64,000 bases of DNA from JALORV01 sp963780715 (GTDB lineage Bacteria; Pseudomonadota; Gammaproteobacteria; Burkholderiales; Burkholderiaceae_F): NCBI GenBank assembly GCA_963780715.1, contig CAWADK010000024.1, forward strand, positions 186,001 through 250,000, read 5' to 3'. The position numbers and the translations under genes were made by a program. The notes beneath the pieces are model-generated. The model was not told the origin of the DNA. It saw only the letters and a list, made by a program, of their open reading frames with translations, and did not search any database. Shown piece by piece: positions 37,665-47,587 of the stretch; the stretch's first letter is position 1; the number at the start of each line of letters is the position of its first letter.

Positions 37665-39116
37665 TCAGGATGCCAGCGTTTCGACGCGAGCCTCTTGAGC
37701 CGCGCCAAGCGCGACGCATTCAACCGTGTACCGGCCCGCGAAGGCCTGCAACGCCAGGCGGGCGGCGTCGGCCTCGAAGACCCGAGGCGCCGTGCGCGCC
37801 AGGGCCTCGGCCGCGTCCAGCGTCCGGACCGTTCCCAGCCAGCACCAGCGATCGAACACGTGAATGTCCTCGCGCAGTCGATCGTCGGCGCGCTCGACCA
37901 GCGCGACGGCGCCGGCGTGCGGCCACGCGGGGATGAGCCAGGGTGCCAGCAGCTCGCGCAGGCGTTGTGCATGACCGGCAAGCGTTTCCTCGCCGACGCA
38001 GGCACCTGCACAGCGGTGCAACTGTCGATGAAAGCAGGGAGCCCCGTCGGCCGACCGCCTGCGCCCTTCGAGCTGCATCACTTTCATGCACAGGCCGTGC
38101 TCGGACGCGAGCGCGCTCAGCGTCTGGCGCGCGGCGACGCGCGAGCCGAACGGCCCGTAGATTCGGCCGAAGGCATCGAGCGGCAGCGTCGCGGCGGGGC
38201 GGTAGCGTGGCCGGCCATCGTCGTCCAGTTCCAGCATCACCTGGTTCAGCTTGCGGCGCAGCGCGATGTTGTGCGCCGGCAGCCGCGTCTTGATGAGTTC
38301 ACCCTCGCGCAGCAGCGCGCCGAGTTCGCCGGCGGTCTCTTCCCACTCGAGGCGATGGACCTCCTGCGACAGGCGCAGTTCGCGCGGCGCCCGATGCTCG
38401 GCATTGAAGTGTCCGCTGACGCGCGCCCGCAGGTCGACACTCTTGCCGATGTAGATCGGGTGTTCGTTCAGGCCGTAGAAGAGATAGACGCCGGGCGCAT
38501 GCGGCAAGCCGTCGAGCGCGTCGGGCGGCAGGTGTGACGGCAGGCTGGGGTGGCGCAGCAGCGTCGCCACCGCGAGTTCCAGTTCCGCGGGCGGATGGCG
38601 GTCGGCGAGCTTCTGCAGCAGACGCCACAGCACGCGCGCATCGCCCAGCGCGCGGTGCCGCTGCTCGCCGTCGAGGCCAAAGCGCTCGACGATGGCGTCG
38701 AGCGTGTGCGGCGAGCGGTCGGGATAAAGATGCCGTGACAGCCGCACCGTGCAGAGCGTCCGGGCCTGGAAGCTGAGCCCCGCACGCCCGAACTCGGCGC
38801 GCAGGAAGCCGTAGTCGAAGCGCGCGTTGTGTGCAACGAAGACCGCGCCGTCGAGCCGGTCGTAGAGATCCTGCGCGAGCGCGGAAAATGGCGGCGCGTC
38901 GCGCACCATCTCGTTCGAGATGCCGGTCAGCCACTGGATCTCGGCAGGGATCGGCACGCCGGGATTCACCAGCGATGACCATTCGGTGACCCGCGTGTCC
39001 TGTCCGTCCATGTCGACGACCACGACTCCGACCTCCGTCACGCGCTCGCGCTCGGGGCTCGAACCGGTGGTTTCGACATCGACAAAGGCCAGGCGTGGGG
39101 CGATGAAGGGCAGCAT
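37665..39116 (-). CDS. DnaQ-like exonuclease fused to a GIY-YIG nuclease domain
   Basis: A 483-residue two-domain nuclease. Residues 1-170 form a DEDDh 3'-5' exonuclease: FVDVETTGSSPERERVTEVG, FVAHNARFDYGFLRAEFG and HRALGDARVLWRLL hold the acidic residues and His. Residues about 205-290 are a UvrC-type GIY-YIG domain (GVYLFYGLNEHPIYIGKSVD, RVSGHF). A C-terminal region with cysteines follows (CFHRQLHRCAGACVGEE), as in Cho/UvrC relatives. It probably acts in excision repair or DNA end processing. The ATG at 39116 gives the normal N-terminus. Confidence 0.87.
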   Translation of the reverse strand: MLPFIAPRLAFVDVETTGSSPERERVTEVGVVVVDMDGQDTRVTEWSSLVNPGVPIPAEIQWLTGISNEMVRDAPPFSALAQDLYDRLDGAVFVAHNARFDYGFLRAEFGRAGLSFQARTLCTVRLSRHLYPDRSPHTLDAIVERFGLDGEQRHRALGDARVLWRLLQKLADRHPPAELELAVATLLRHPSLPSHLPPDALDGLPHAPGVYLFYGLNEHPIYIGKSVDLRARVSGHFNAEHRAPRELRLSQEVHRLEWEETAGELGALLREGELIKTRLPAHNIALRRKLNQVMLELDDDGRPRYRPAATLPLDAFGRIYGPFGSRVAARQTLSALASEHGLCMKVMQLEGRRRSADGAPCFHRQLHRCAGACVGEETLAGHAQRLRELLAPWLIPAWPHAGAVALVERADDRLREDIHVFDRWCWLGTVRTLDAAEALARTAPRVFEADAARLALQAFAGRYTVECVALGAAQEARVETLAS

Positions 39117-39250
39117 GTCGCGCGTGGTGTTCGAGGGCGCCTGGATTATCCGGCACCGCAAGGTCGCGGATCTTCGCGTGCATAGGCATACTGGCAGGTC
39201 AGACCCGCCGGCGGCTCACGAGGCCGCCGACCAGAACACGGAGACACACC

Positions 39251-42200
39251 ATGACGGGCATCGCACCGGCACCGTCCAGCCCGGAGCAAGGCAAGGCGCA
39301 GCGCCTCGCGGAAGTTCTCGCCCTGATCGGCGCGCGCACGGCCCCTGACGAGCGGGCGATGTTCACGACCTTCTGCCAGGGTTATTTCCAGCTGGCGGAC
39401 CCGGAAGACGTCTGCGAGCGCAGCGCCGAGGATCTGTACGGCATGGTGCACTCGCACCTGCAGTTCGCGCGCCAGCGCGCGTCAGGCGGCCCCAAGCTGA
39501 GAGTGCTCAATCCATCGCTGCAGGATGCCGGTTTCGCCTCGCGGCACACGATCGTCGAGGTGGTCAACGACGACATGCCGTTCCTCGTCGACTCGACGAC
39601 GGTCGAGATCAACCGCCAGGGGCTGACACTGCATCTGATCATCCATCCGATCTTCGCGGTGCGGCGCGACGCCGGCGGCAACCTGCTGGAGCTTGCTGCG
39701 CGCGAGGATCGGCCCGACTGGCCGCGCGAATCGATCATGCACCTGGAGGTCGATCGCCTGTCCGATCCGGTTGCGCGAGCCGGGCTGGCCGAAGGCATCG
39801 AGCGCGTGCTCGGTGATGTCCGCGCCGCCGTGGAAGACTGGAAGGCAATGGTCGCGCAGTTGCGCACGGTGATCCGCGAACTCGACGAGCAGCCGCCGCC
39901 GGTGCCGCGCGAAGAGCTGGCCGAGTCGCGCGCGTTCCTGCAGTGGCTGACCGAGGATCACCTGCTGCTGCTCGGATACCGGCGCAACGACCTGCACGAG
40001 AGGGACGGTGAGCTGGAACTCGTGCGCGTCGAGGGCACCGGGCTCGGCATCCTGCGCGAGGCCGGAGCGGCGAAGGGCATCTCGATCAGCTTCTCGACGG
40101 CACCGCGGGCCGCCCGCAGCCTGGCTGCCGCGCCGTCACCGATGCTGCTGGTGACCAAGGCTACGACGCGCGCGACCGTGCACCGGCCGGGTTACGTCGA
40201 CTACGTCGGCATCAAGCGCTACGACAGCAATGGCCGCGTGGTGGGCGAGCACCGCTTCGTCGGGCTCTTCACGTCGGCCGCCTACAGCACGCGCGTGACT
40301 GAAGTGCCGCTGGTCCGCGGCAAGGTGCGCGCCGTGACCGAGCGCGCCGGGCTCGCGCCGGCGAGCCACCTCGGCAAGGCGCTGACGCACATCCTCGAGA
40401 CCTATCCGCGCGACGAACTGTTCCAGATCACCGTCGAGGAGCTGTCGGAGATCGCCAATGGCATCCTGCAGCTTGGCGAGCGCCAGCGCTTTCGGCTCTT
40501 CATCCGGCGCGATGCGTTCGAGCGCTTCGTCTCGTGCCTGATCTTCGTGCCGCGTGAGAACTACACGACGGAGCTGCGGCGCAAGTTCCAGTGGATCCTG
40601 CTCGAGGCGTTCAACGGCTCGGCGGCCGAGTTCGACGTGCTGCTGACCGACGCCGCGCTGGCGCGCATCCACATCACGGTGCGGACGACGCCGGGCCGCA
40701 TCCCCCCCTATGACCGCCGCGCACTCGAGGCGCAGCTGGCGGCCACGGCGCGCCGCTGGGAAGACGACCTGCGCGCCGCCCTGAACGAAACGACCGAGGA
40801 GTCCAGCGCTGCGCAGATGCTGCGGCGCTTCGGGGCGGCGTTTCCCGCCTCCTACCGCGAGCACGTCGACCCGGTGAGTGCCGTCGAGGATCTCCACCGG
40901 CTCGAACTGCTGTCGCGCACCGAACTCGTACTGAATTTCTATCGGCCGCGCGATGCCGCTCCCACCCGGCTCGGCTTCAAGGTCTATCGCGGCAGTGCGC
41001 CGGTGCCGCTGTCGGACTCGCTGCCGATGCTCGAACACATGGGCGTGCGCGTGCTGGCCGAACGGCCGTACGAGATCACGCCGGACGGTGCCGAGCCGAT
41101 GTGGATTCACGACTTCGAGCTCGAGGCGCCGGCGGGGGACGAACTCGATATCGAAGCCCTGGCGCCGCTGTTCGAGGACGCGTTTGCGCGCGTGTTCGAG
41201 GGTCGCGTCGAGAACGACGACTTCAACCGCCTGGTCCTGAGGGCCGGGCTGGCCGCGGACGAGATCGTGGTGCTGCGCGCGTACGCGAAGTACCTGCGGC
41301 AGATCGGGTTTCCCCTGTCGCAACCGTATATCGAGGCGACGCTGTCGGCGCATCCGCGGATTGCGGGCATGCTGGCGCGCCTGTATCGGCTGCGCTTCCA
41401 CCCTGCGGAGCGCGACGATGCCGCCGCTGCCAGCCAGGTGCGTGCAATCGAGCAGGCGCTCGACAAGGTGCCGAATGCCAGCGAAGACCGCGTGCTGCGG
41501 CAGTTGCTGGCGCTGATCCAGGCCACGGTGCGCACGAACTTCTGGCGCACCGGAGTCGGCGCCAGCGGTGCCGAAGGACCGCGCCGCAGTTTTCTCTCGT
41601 TCAAGTTCGACCCGAAGCAGGTGCCGGCGCTACCCGAGCCGCGGCCGATGTTCGAGATCTTCGTCTACTCGACGCGCTTCGAAGGCGTGCATCTGCGTGG
41701 CGGCAAGGTCGCGCGCGGCGGTCTGCGCTGGTCCGACCGGCCGGAGGACTTCCGCACCGAGGTGCTGGGTCTCGTGAAGGCGCAGATGGTGAAGAACACC
41801 GTCATCGTGCCCGTGGGCAGCAAGGGCGGCTTCGTGCTGAAGAAGGCGCCGCCGGCGACCGAGCGCGAAGCCTTCATGAAGGAGGGCGTGGCCTGCTACC
41901 AGGACTACCTGCGCGGGCTGCTCGACCTCACCGACAATCTGGTGCAGGGCAAGGTCGTGCCGCCGCCGCAGGTCGTGCGGCATGACGGTGACGATCCCTA
42001 TCTGGTCGTTGCCGCCGACAAGGGCACGGCGACGTTCTCCGACTTTGCCAACGCGATCAGCGGCGAATATGGCCACTGGCTGGGAGATGCGTTCGCCTCG
42101 GGCGGCAGCGCGGGCTATGACCACAAGGGCATGGGCATCACGGCGCGCGGCGCGTGGGAGAGCGTGAAGCGCCACTTCCGCGAGATGGGCCTCGACACGC

Positions 42201-44083
42201 AGACGACGGAGTTCACCTGCGTCGGGGTCGGCGACATGTCGGGCGACGTGTTCGGCAACGGCATGCTGCTGTCGAAGCACATCCGGCTGGTCGCCGCCTT
42301 CGACCATCGACACATCTTCGTCGACCCGTCACCCGACGCCGCGAAGAGCTTTGCCGAGCGCGAACGCGTGTTCGCGCTGCCCCGTTCTTCGTGGGCCGAC
42401 TACGACACGCGCCTGATCTCGGCCGGCGGTGGCATCTGGTCGCGCGCCGAGAAGTCCATTCCGGTGTCGCCACAGGCGCGGGCCGCGCTCGGCATCGCCG
42501 CGGCGCAGCTGACGCCGATCGAACTGATCTCGGCGATCCTGCGCGCGCCGGTGGACCTGCTCTACAACGGAGGCATCGGCACCTACGTGAAGGCATCGAC
42601 CGAGAGCCATGCTGACGTCGGCGATCGGGCCAACGACGCGGTGCGCGTCAATGGCGCGGAGCTGCGCTGCAAGGTGGTCGGCGAGGGCGGCAACCTGGGC
42701 TTCACGCAGCTCGGCCGCATCGAGGCGGCACTCAATGGCGTTCGGCTCTACACCGATGCGATCGACAACTCGGCCGGCGTTGACACCTCGGACCACGAGG
42801 TCAACATCAAGATCCTGCTGAGCCTGCCGGTGGCGGAAAATCGCATCACGCTCGAGCAGCGCAACGCGCTGCTGGCAGAGATGACCGACGATGTCGCGCA
42901 TCTCGTGCTGGAGGACAACTACTACCAGACACAGGCGCTGTCCGTCGGCGTGCACACCGCACGCAAGCTGCTCGAACAGCAGCACCGCTTCATCCGGTTC
43001 CTCGAGAAGGAAGGGCGGCTGAAGCGAGCGCTCGAGTTCCTGCCGGATGACGAGACCATCGCCGAGCGGCGCTCCGCCGGATTTGCACTGACCGGGCCGG
43101 AACGCGCGGTGTTGCTGGCGTATTCGAAGATGTGGCTGTTCGACGAGCTGCTCGCGTCGGAGTTGCCGGAAGACCCTTGGGTGGCGGCAGCACTCGTGCG
43201 CTACTTCCCGCTGCGCCTGCATCGTGAATTCGCCGGGGACATCGCGCGCCATCCGCTGCGGCGCGAGATCATCGCCACGGTGGTGCTCAACGAAATGGTC
43301 AACCGCGTCGGGCCGAGTTTCCCGCACCAGATGACGTCGAGCACCGGCTCTGCGCCGTCCCAGGTCGTGCGCGCCTACTTGCTGACCCGCGAAGTGTTCG
43401 CGCTCGGTCCGACCTGGCGAGCCGTCGAGGCGCTCGACAACGTCGTCGCTGACCAGACCCAGGCCGAGTTGCTGATGGAGCTTGGTCGGCGCACGGTCCG
43501 CGCGACGACGTGGTTCCTGCGGTCGCGCCGCCTAGGTGAACCGATGGCTCAGACGATCGAGCGCTTCGGGCCCGCCTGTGAGGCACTGTTGCGCTACCTG
43601 CGGGCGGCGCCGCAATCGGCGTCGTGGCGTGTCCCCATCCAGGAGATGCAGGCGCGTTTCACGCAGCAGGGCGTCCCCGAGGCCCTCGCCTTCGATGTCG
43701 CCGCGGCGGCGACGACGTTCGCGGCACTGGACCTGGCCGAGGTGGCGGAGGCCGCGCGGCAGCCGCTCGACACGGTGGCGTCGACCTACTTCGCAATCGG
43801 TGATTCACTGGGGCTCGCAAGGCTGCGTGCGCAGGTCGCGGGGCTGCCTTCCGACGGCTACTGGCAGGCGCTGGCCAAGGCCGCCTCCAGCGACGACCTT
43901 GCGAGCCTGCAGAGACAGCTGACGGCGGATGCGCTGCAGGCCGGCGGGCTGGAGCCTTGGCAGCGCGAGCAAGCCCATGCCCTCGATCGCGCGCGTCGCA
44001 TGTTGGGGGAGCTCGCCGAGAGCAAGAATGCCGACCTCGCGATGCTGTCGGTCGCGCTGCGCGAACTGCGCAACCTCGCCTGA
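39251..44083 (+). CDS. NAD-specific glutamate dehydrogenase, large type
   Basis: A 1610-residue enzyme of the GDH-180 class, which oxidatively deaminates glutamate to 2-oxoglutarate and ammonia. The N-terminal third is regulatory (ACT-like). The catalytic core lies in the middle: RGGLRWSDRPEDFRTEVLG, VPVGSKGGFVLKK and GVGDMSGDVFGNGMLLS. A long helical C-terminal domain ends at RELRNLA. It is intact over 4.8 kb, so the frame errors elsewhere are uneven. Single gene, preceded by a 134-base spacer. Confidence 0.95.
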   Translation: MTGIAPAPSSPEQGKAQRLAEVLALIGARTAPDERAMFTTFCQGYFQLADPEDVCERSAEDLYGMVHSHLQFARQRASGGPKLRVLNPSLQDAGFASRHTIVEVVNDDMPFLVDSTTVEINRQGLTLHLIIHPIFAVRRDAGGNLLELAAREDRPDWPRESIMHLEVDRLSDPVARAGLAEGIERVLGDVRAAVEDWKAMVAQLRTVIRELDEQPPPVPREELAESRAFLQWLTEDHLLLLGYRRNDLHERDGELELVRVEGTGLGILREAGAAKGISISFSTAPRAARSLAAAPSPMLLVTKATTRATVHRPGYVDYVGIKRYDSNGRVVGEHRFVGLFTSAAYSTRVTEVPLVRGKVRAVTERAGLAPASHLGKALTHILETYPRDELFQITVEELSEIANGILQLGERQRFRLFIRRDAFERFVSCLIFVPRENYTTELRRKFQWILLEAFNGSAAEFDVLLTDAALARIHITVRTTPGRIPPYDRRALEAQLAATARRWEDDLRAALNETTEESSAAQMLRRFGAAFPASYREHVDPVSAVEDLHRLELLSRTELVLNFYRPRDAAPTRLGFKVYRGSAPVPLSDSLPMLEHMGVRVLAERPYEITPDGAEPMWIHDFELEAPAGDELDIEALAPLFEDAFARVFEGRVENDDFNRLVLRAGLAADEIVVLRAYAKYLRQIGFPLSQPYIEATLSAHPRIAGMLARLYRLRFHPAERDDAAAASQVRAIEQALDKVPNASEDRVLRQLLALIQATVRTNFWRTGVGASGAEGPRRSFLSFKFDPKQVPALPEPRPMFEIFVYSTRFEGVHLRGGKVARGGLRWSDRPEDFRTEVLGLVKAQMVKNTVIVPVGSKGGFVLKKAPPATEREAFMKEGVACYQDYLRGLLDLTDNLVQGKVVPPPQVVRHDGDDPYLVVAADKGTATFSDFANAISGEYGHWLGDAFASGGSAGYDHKGMGITARGAWESVKRHFREMGLDTQTTEFTCVGVGDMSGDVFGNGMLLSKHIRLVAAFDHRHIFVDPSPDAAKSFAERERVFALPRSSWADYDTRLISAGGGIWSRAEKSIPVSPQARAALGIAAAQLTPIELISAILRAPVDLLYNGGIGTYVKASTESHADVGDRANDAVRVNGAELRCKVVGEGGNLGFTQLGRIEAALNGVRLYTDAIDNSAGVDTSDHEVNIKILLSLPVAENRITLEQRNALLAEMTDDVAHLVLEDNYYQTQALSVGVHTARKLLEQQHRFIRFLEKEGRLKRALEFLPDDETIAERRSAGFALTGPERAVLLAYSKMWLFDELLASELPEDPWVAAALVRYFPLRLHREFAGDIARHPLRREIIATVVLNEMVNRVGPSFPHQMTSSTGSAPSQVVRAYLLTREVFALGPTWRAVEALDNVVADQTQAELLMELGRRTVRATTWFLRSRRLGEPMAQTIERFGPACEALLRYLRAAPQSASWRVPIQEMQARFTQQGVPEALAFDVAAAATTFAALDLAEVAEAARQPLDTVASTYFAIGDSLGLARLRAQVAGLPSDGYWQALAKAASSDDLASLQRQLTADALQAGGLEPWQREQAHALDRARRMLGELAESKNADLAMLSVALRELRNLA

Positions 44084-44333
44084 GTGCGATCGCGTGGCGT
44101 CAGGAGATGGATCGAATGGCAGTGAGCGCAATGCCTCGCACGGTCAGTCCGCCGCTGCGCGCCGAGGCTGACCACTTGGATCCCGCTGTTGCGACGGCCG
44201 GGGCGTCGGCCACCGTGCGTCCGCAGGCGGACGAAGTTCTGACGGAAGACGCCGGCGCGTGGCTGCATGGCACGCGTAAGCGTTCCTCATCGTGGGCGCA
44301 GCGGATGGCGCCGACCGGTTGACGCTGCTCCTG

Positions 44334-44634
44334 ATGATCACCGAAGAACAGCTGACGGTCTTCCTGCGGTATGGCGGCGACATCGACGGCTGGGTCCGCG
44401 TCGGCACTCCGGCCGAGAAGGCGCTGATGACAGACGGGGACTGGGCCGCCATCGCCGAGCTTCTGCAGCGTCTTAGCGGTCGCGAAGTCGGGTCATGCCG
44501 CTGAGAGCTACCAGGCGGAGACACGGCGCCTGGTCGCCGCGGCGACCATGGACGAAGATGTCGCGAAACGCCTGATGGAGTGCGCTCAGCTGCTGGACAT
44601 AAGTCGCTTGCCCGACCGCGCGCCGCCGTGTTGA
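44334..44634 (+). CDS. Small hypothetical protein (frameshifted)
   Basis: The ATG at 44334 opens MITEEQLTVFLRYGGDIDGW and runs to LSGREVGSC, where the frame stops at 44504. Removing one C near 44498 lets it continue as AESYQAETRRLVAAATMDED and on to a stop at 44634, giving about 99 residues. The composition of both halves is protein-like, acidic and helical. No family recognised and no clear ribosome site. The preceding 250 bases (44084-44333) hold nothing I can support. Confidence 0.45.
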
Positions 44635-44670
44635 CGTGCATCCGCTCACTGCACCGGAACCTGCATACGA

Positions 44671-45045
44671 ATGAAGACCAGTGACCCTGGAAAACTGGAT
44701 CGTGTCGTGGCAGAAGCTCGACGCCAGGCCGATGAGCGCGCACAGGGCTACCGTGAGCGGGCCCTGAAACTCTACCCGTGGATCTGTGGCCGCTGTGCGC
44801 GGGAGTTCACGCACAGGAACGTTCGCGAGCTGACCGTCCACCACCGTGATCACAATCACGAGAACAATCCGCCCGATGGCAGCAACTGGGAACTGTTGTG
44901 CCTGTACTGCCACGACAACGAACACCAGCGGCAAATCGAGGCGGCGGGCGCGGCGAGCGGCGGCTCGCGCGGTGGACCCGCGTCCACCCATGCGCCATTT
45001 TCGGGCCTCAGGGACCTGCTGGACAAGAAACCGGCCGCCGAATGA
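44671..45045 (+). CDS. yajD: HNH nuclease, YajD-like
   Basis: A 124-residue HNH protein. The zinc-binding CGRCAREFTHRN and CLYCHDNEHQ flank the catalytic part LTVHHRDHNHENNPPDGSNW. The layout matches the small stand-alone YajD family of putative endonucleases. The cellular role is unknown. No toxin or restriction partner lies next to it. Confidence 0.85.
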   Translation: MKTSDPGKLDRVVAEARRQADERAQGYRERALKLYPWICGRCAREFTHRNVRELTVHHRDHNHENNPPDGSNWELLCLYCHDNEHQRQIEAAGAASGGSRGGPASTHAPFSGLRDLLDKKPAAE

Positions 45046-45163
45046 CCTGAAGGCGCTCGAGTAGCGGCGGAGCGACCGGTCAGCGGCAACACTGGAATCG
45101 ACTTCAACCGCGCCAACTCCGCCGACCTCGGCGAAGTCGGATGAAACGAGTGAGGAGAACGCC

Positions 45164-45526
45164 ATGATGCTTGCCGGAACCTGCCACTGCGGCGCCGTCC
45201 GGATCGAACTGCCGACCCGGCCCGAGAAAGCCACGGTATGCAACTGCTCGCTGTGCCGGCGCCTCGGCGCCCTGTGGGCGTACTACGACGTCGGGGCCGT
45301 GCAGATCATGGGGCACCCGGAACACACAGACGGGTATATCTGGGGCGACCGGACACTCAGGACGGTCCGGTGCCGTCACTGCGGTTGCATCACTCACTGG
45401 GAACCGCTCGACGCCAGGCCCGGCGGCCACATGGCCGTCAACGTCAGGAACTTCGATCCCGAGGCGCTTGGCGACCTGCGCATTCGCCGTTTCGATGGGG
45501 CCGTGTCGTGGAAGTACCTCGACTGA
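45164..45526 (+). CDS. GFA (CENP-V/GFA domain) family protein
   Basis: A 120-residue zinc protein of the glutathione-dependent formaldehyde-activating type. Cysteine pairs occur in GTCHCGAVRIELP, VCNCSLCRRLGALW and VRCRHCGCITHWE, matching the two zinc sites. Actual substrates are mostly unknown. The start has GAGGAGAACGCC upstream (ATG at 45164). Confidence 0.88.
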   Translation: MMLAGTCHCGAVRIELPTRPEKATVCNCSLCRRLGALWAYYDVGAVQIMGHPEHTDGYIWGDRTLRTVRCRHCGCITHWEPLDARPGGHMAVNVRNFDPEALGDLRIRRFDGAVSWKYLD

Positions 45527-45574
45527 CGTTCAGAAGATTGAGACGCATCAACCGCAGTCGGCAAGGAGGCAGAG

Positions 45575-45985
45575 GTGAGGATCGCCGCAAGCGTGAGCAA
45601 CCGCGACCGTGATCACCGGGTCACCGTCACCACGGCAGACGCGTCGCAAACCCTGCCGATCAGCGCAAAGGACGTTGGCCGGGGCTCGAGCGTCAACGGC
45701 GGCGAGTTCCTGATGCTGGCGCTTGCGACATGCTGCTGCAACGACATCTATCGCGAGGCCGAGCGCCTGGGCATTGCCGTGGATGCGGTCGACGTCGAAG
45801 CCGAAGCCGACTTCGACGGCGTTGGCCTGGCGGCCCGGAACATCCGGTATCGCGTGCGCGTTCAATCGCCGGCGTCCCGGTCGGTTGTCGAACAGTTGCT
45901 GCGGCAAACCGACGCGGTGGCGGAGGTGCACAACACGCTCCGTTCGGGCGCCGCGGTTGCGCTGATGTCCTGGGACAAGGACTAG
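45575..45985 (+). CDS. OsmC-family protein
   Basis: A 136-residue OsmC/Ohr-fold protein. SSVNGGEFLMLALATCCCND carries the N-terminal redox cysteine region, and later AVAEVHNTLRSGAAVAL. OsmC proteins reduce organic hydroperoxides through two cysteines; here the cysteines cluster in CCC and the second typical Cys is not seen downstream, so peroxidase activity is uncertain. GTG start at 45575 with GGAGG upstream, 48 bases after the GFA gene. Confidence 0.8.
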   Translation: MRIAASVSNRDRDHRVTVTTADASQTLPISAKDVGRGSSVNGGEFLMLALATCCCNDIYREAERLGIAVDAVDVEAEADFDGVGLAARNIRYRVRVQSPASRSVVEQLLRQTDAVAEVHNTLRSGAAVALMSWDKD

Positions 45986-46079
45986 CACGATGAGACCGGC
46001 GACGCATCTTGCGCCGCGAAGCGCGCGCGGCACGCTTTCGCGGCGAGCGCTTTGCCGCTTGAAGTTCTAAGGTCGCGGC

Positions 46080-46487
46080 GTGCCTTTCATTCCCTACACC
46101 CTCGCGGAAGACGAAATCGAGCTGCAGCCGATCCGGGCACAGGGCGCGGGCGGTCAGAACGTCAACAAGGTTTCCAATGCTGTTCACCTGCGCTTTGATG
46201 TGCGCGCCTCGTCGCTGCCGGACGAACTGAAGCAGCGGTTGCTGGCACGGCGCGATCAGCGCATCAGTGACGAAGGCGTCATCGTCATCAAGGCGCAGAC
46301 CTATCGCAGCCTGGAGAAGAACCGGGCGGAGGCGATCGCACGCCTGCGGGCCGTCATCGATACGGCGGCCGAAATCCCTCGCACCCGCCGGCCTACGCGA
46401 CCCTCGGCGACTTCCCGGCGCAAGCGGGTCGAAACGAAAGTGCAGCGCGGGCAGGTGAAAGCGCTGCGCCGGCGCGTGGTCGACTGA
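46080..46487 (+). CDS. arfB: Ribosome-rescue peptidyl-tRNA hydrolase ArfB
   Basis: A 135-residue release-factor-like protein that frees stalled ribosomes without a stop codon. The catalytic GGQ is in RAQGAGGQNVNKVSNAVHL, and the C-terminal tail is strongly basic (SRRKRVETKVQRGQVKALRR), as needed to enter the mRNA channel. GTG start at 46080. It stands alone between unrelated genes. Confidence 0.92.
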   Translation: MPFIPYTLAEDEIELQPIRAQGAGGQNVNKVSNAVHLRFDVRASSLPDELKQRLLARRDQRISDEGVIVIKAQTYRSLEKNRAEAIARLRAVIDTAAEIPRTRRPTRPSATSRRKRVETKVQRGQVKALRRRVVD

Positions 46488-46612
46488 CGTGAACATCGGG
46501 CCGTGGCGATCGAGCGTCGAGCCCACCCGACGTCCGACCGGGCGCGGACCATTGCGATTGTCTTGCAGTGCCCGCAGAATCGGCGCGAGGCGACTACCGA
46601 CGTTGAGCACGC

Positions 46613-47494
46613 ATGCATACGACCATTGATGCGTTCCTGGAAACTGCGTGGACCGATCACGGCGACCACCCCGAAGAGGTCGCCGAACGACTGGTCACGT
46701 CGATCGGACTGATTCGCGCACACGCGGACTTCGCACCCTATGTCCGCCTGTTGATACACGTCTATGGCGAACACCTGGGCCAATGGCAGGCCGCCATTGA
46801 ACTGCTGGGTCGGCTGCGTGCGCTGCCGTCGACTGACGGAAGCCCCGAGGTGGCGCCGCTGATCGACAGGGCCGTGGCGACGATGCGTTTCGCGGCAGGC
46901 GATGGCGCGGCATTGGATGGGCTCTCCTTCGATGACCGTGTATCTGCTCTGGCCACCGCGTCGTCCGCGTTCGCGGCCCGCAACGAGTTGCCGCGAGCGA
47001 TCGCGGCACTTCAACACGCACTGGAGTCCGCCGAACGCGGGTTGCCTGCAGGCTCGCCAGCCATACGCGCGCTTGCCGTCGGGGGCAACAACCTGGCCGC
47101 GGTGCTGGAGAGCAGGCCCAACCGCGATGCCATGCAGACGCAGGCCATGCTCGCGGCGGCGGCGGCGGGCCTCAAGTACTGGAAGCTGGCCGGCACCTGG
47201 CTGGAGGAAGAGCGCGCGGAGTATCGGCTTGCCCGCTCGCAGTTGCAGGCGGGAAAGTCGCGGGATGCGGTGGCGAGCGCACAACGCTGCATCGCTGTGT
47301 GCCGAAGGAATGGTGCGTCAGCGTTCGAACAGTTCTTTGGCTTTGCGGTGCTCGCCCTGGCGCAGAGGAGCGCGGGCGACCGTGCGGCCAGCGATGCGAG
47401 TCGCGCGGAGGCGATGAGCCAGCTGGAACTCGTCTCGGACGATGAGCGCCAGTGGTGCAGCGCCGAACTGGCCGAGCTTGGCGCCATGCCCTGA
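46613..47494 (+). CDS. Alpha-helical repeat protein, unknown function
   Basis: A 293-residue cytoplasmic protein of helix pairs resembling degenerate TPRs (GQWQAAIELLGRLRALP, LPRAIAALQHALESAERGL, SRDAVASAQRCIAVCRR). No signal or membrane segment. It could be a scaffold; no partner is indicated by its neighbours. Weak ribosome site; the ATG at 46613 is the first in frame. Confidence 0.65.
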   Translation: MHTTIDAFLETAWTDHGDHPEEVAERLVTSIGLIRAHADFAPYVRLLIHVYGEHLGQWQAAIELLGRLRALPSTDGSPEVAPLIDRAVATMRFAAGDGAALDGLSFDDRVSALATASSAFAARNELPRAIAALQHALESAERGLPAGSPAIRALAVGGNNLAAVLESRPNRDAMQTQAMLAAAAAGLKYWKLAGTWLEEERAEYRLARSQLQAGKSRDAVASAQRCIAVCRRNGASAFEQFFGFAVLALAQRSAGDRAASDASRAEAMSQLELVSDDERQWCSAELAELGAMP

Positions 47495-47587
47495 GGCGCG
47501 ACCCGAGCGATTCGCCTGCGTCGCGGCGGTGCCGGACAAGGGAACTTTGGAACGGGAGCCGCCTGCGTTCGCTGTGCACAACAGAAA

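Noticed and set aside
44084..44333. Open frames between the glutamate dehydrogenase and the small gene at 44334
   Set aside because: Neither strand gives a recognisable start, ribosome site or protein-like composition.
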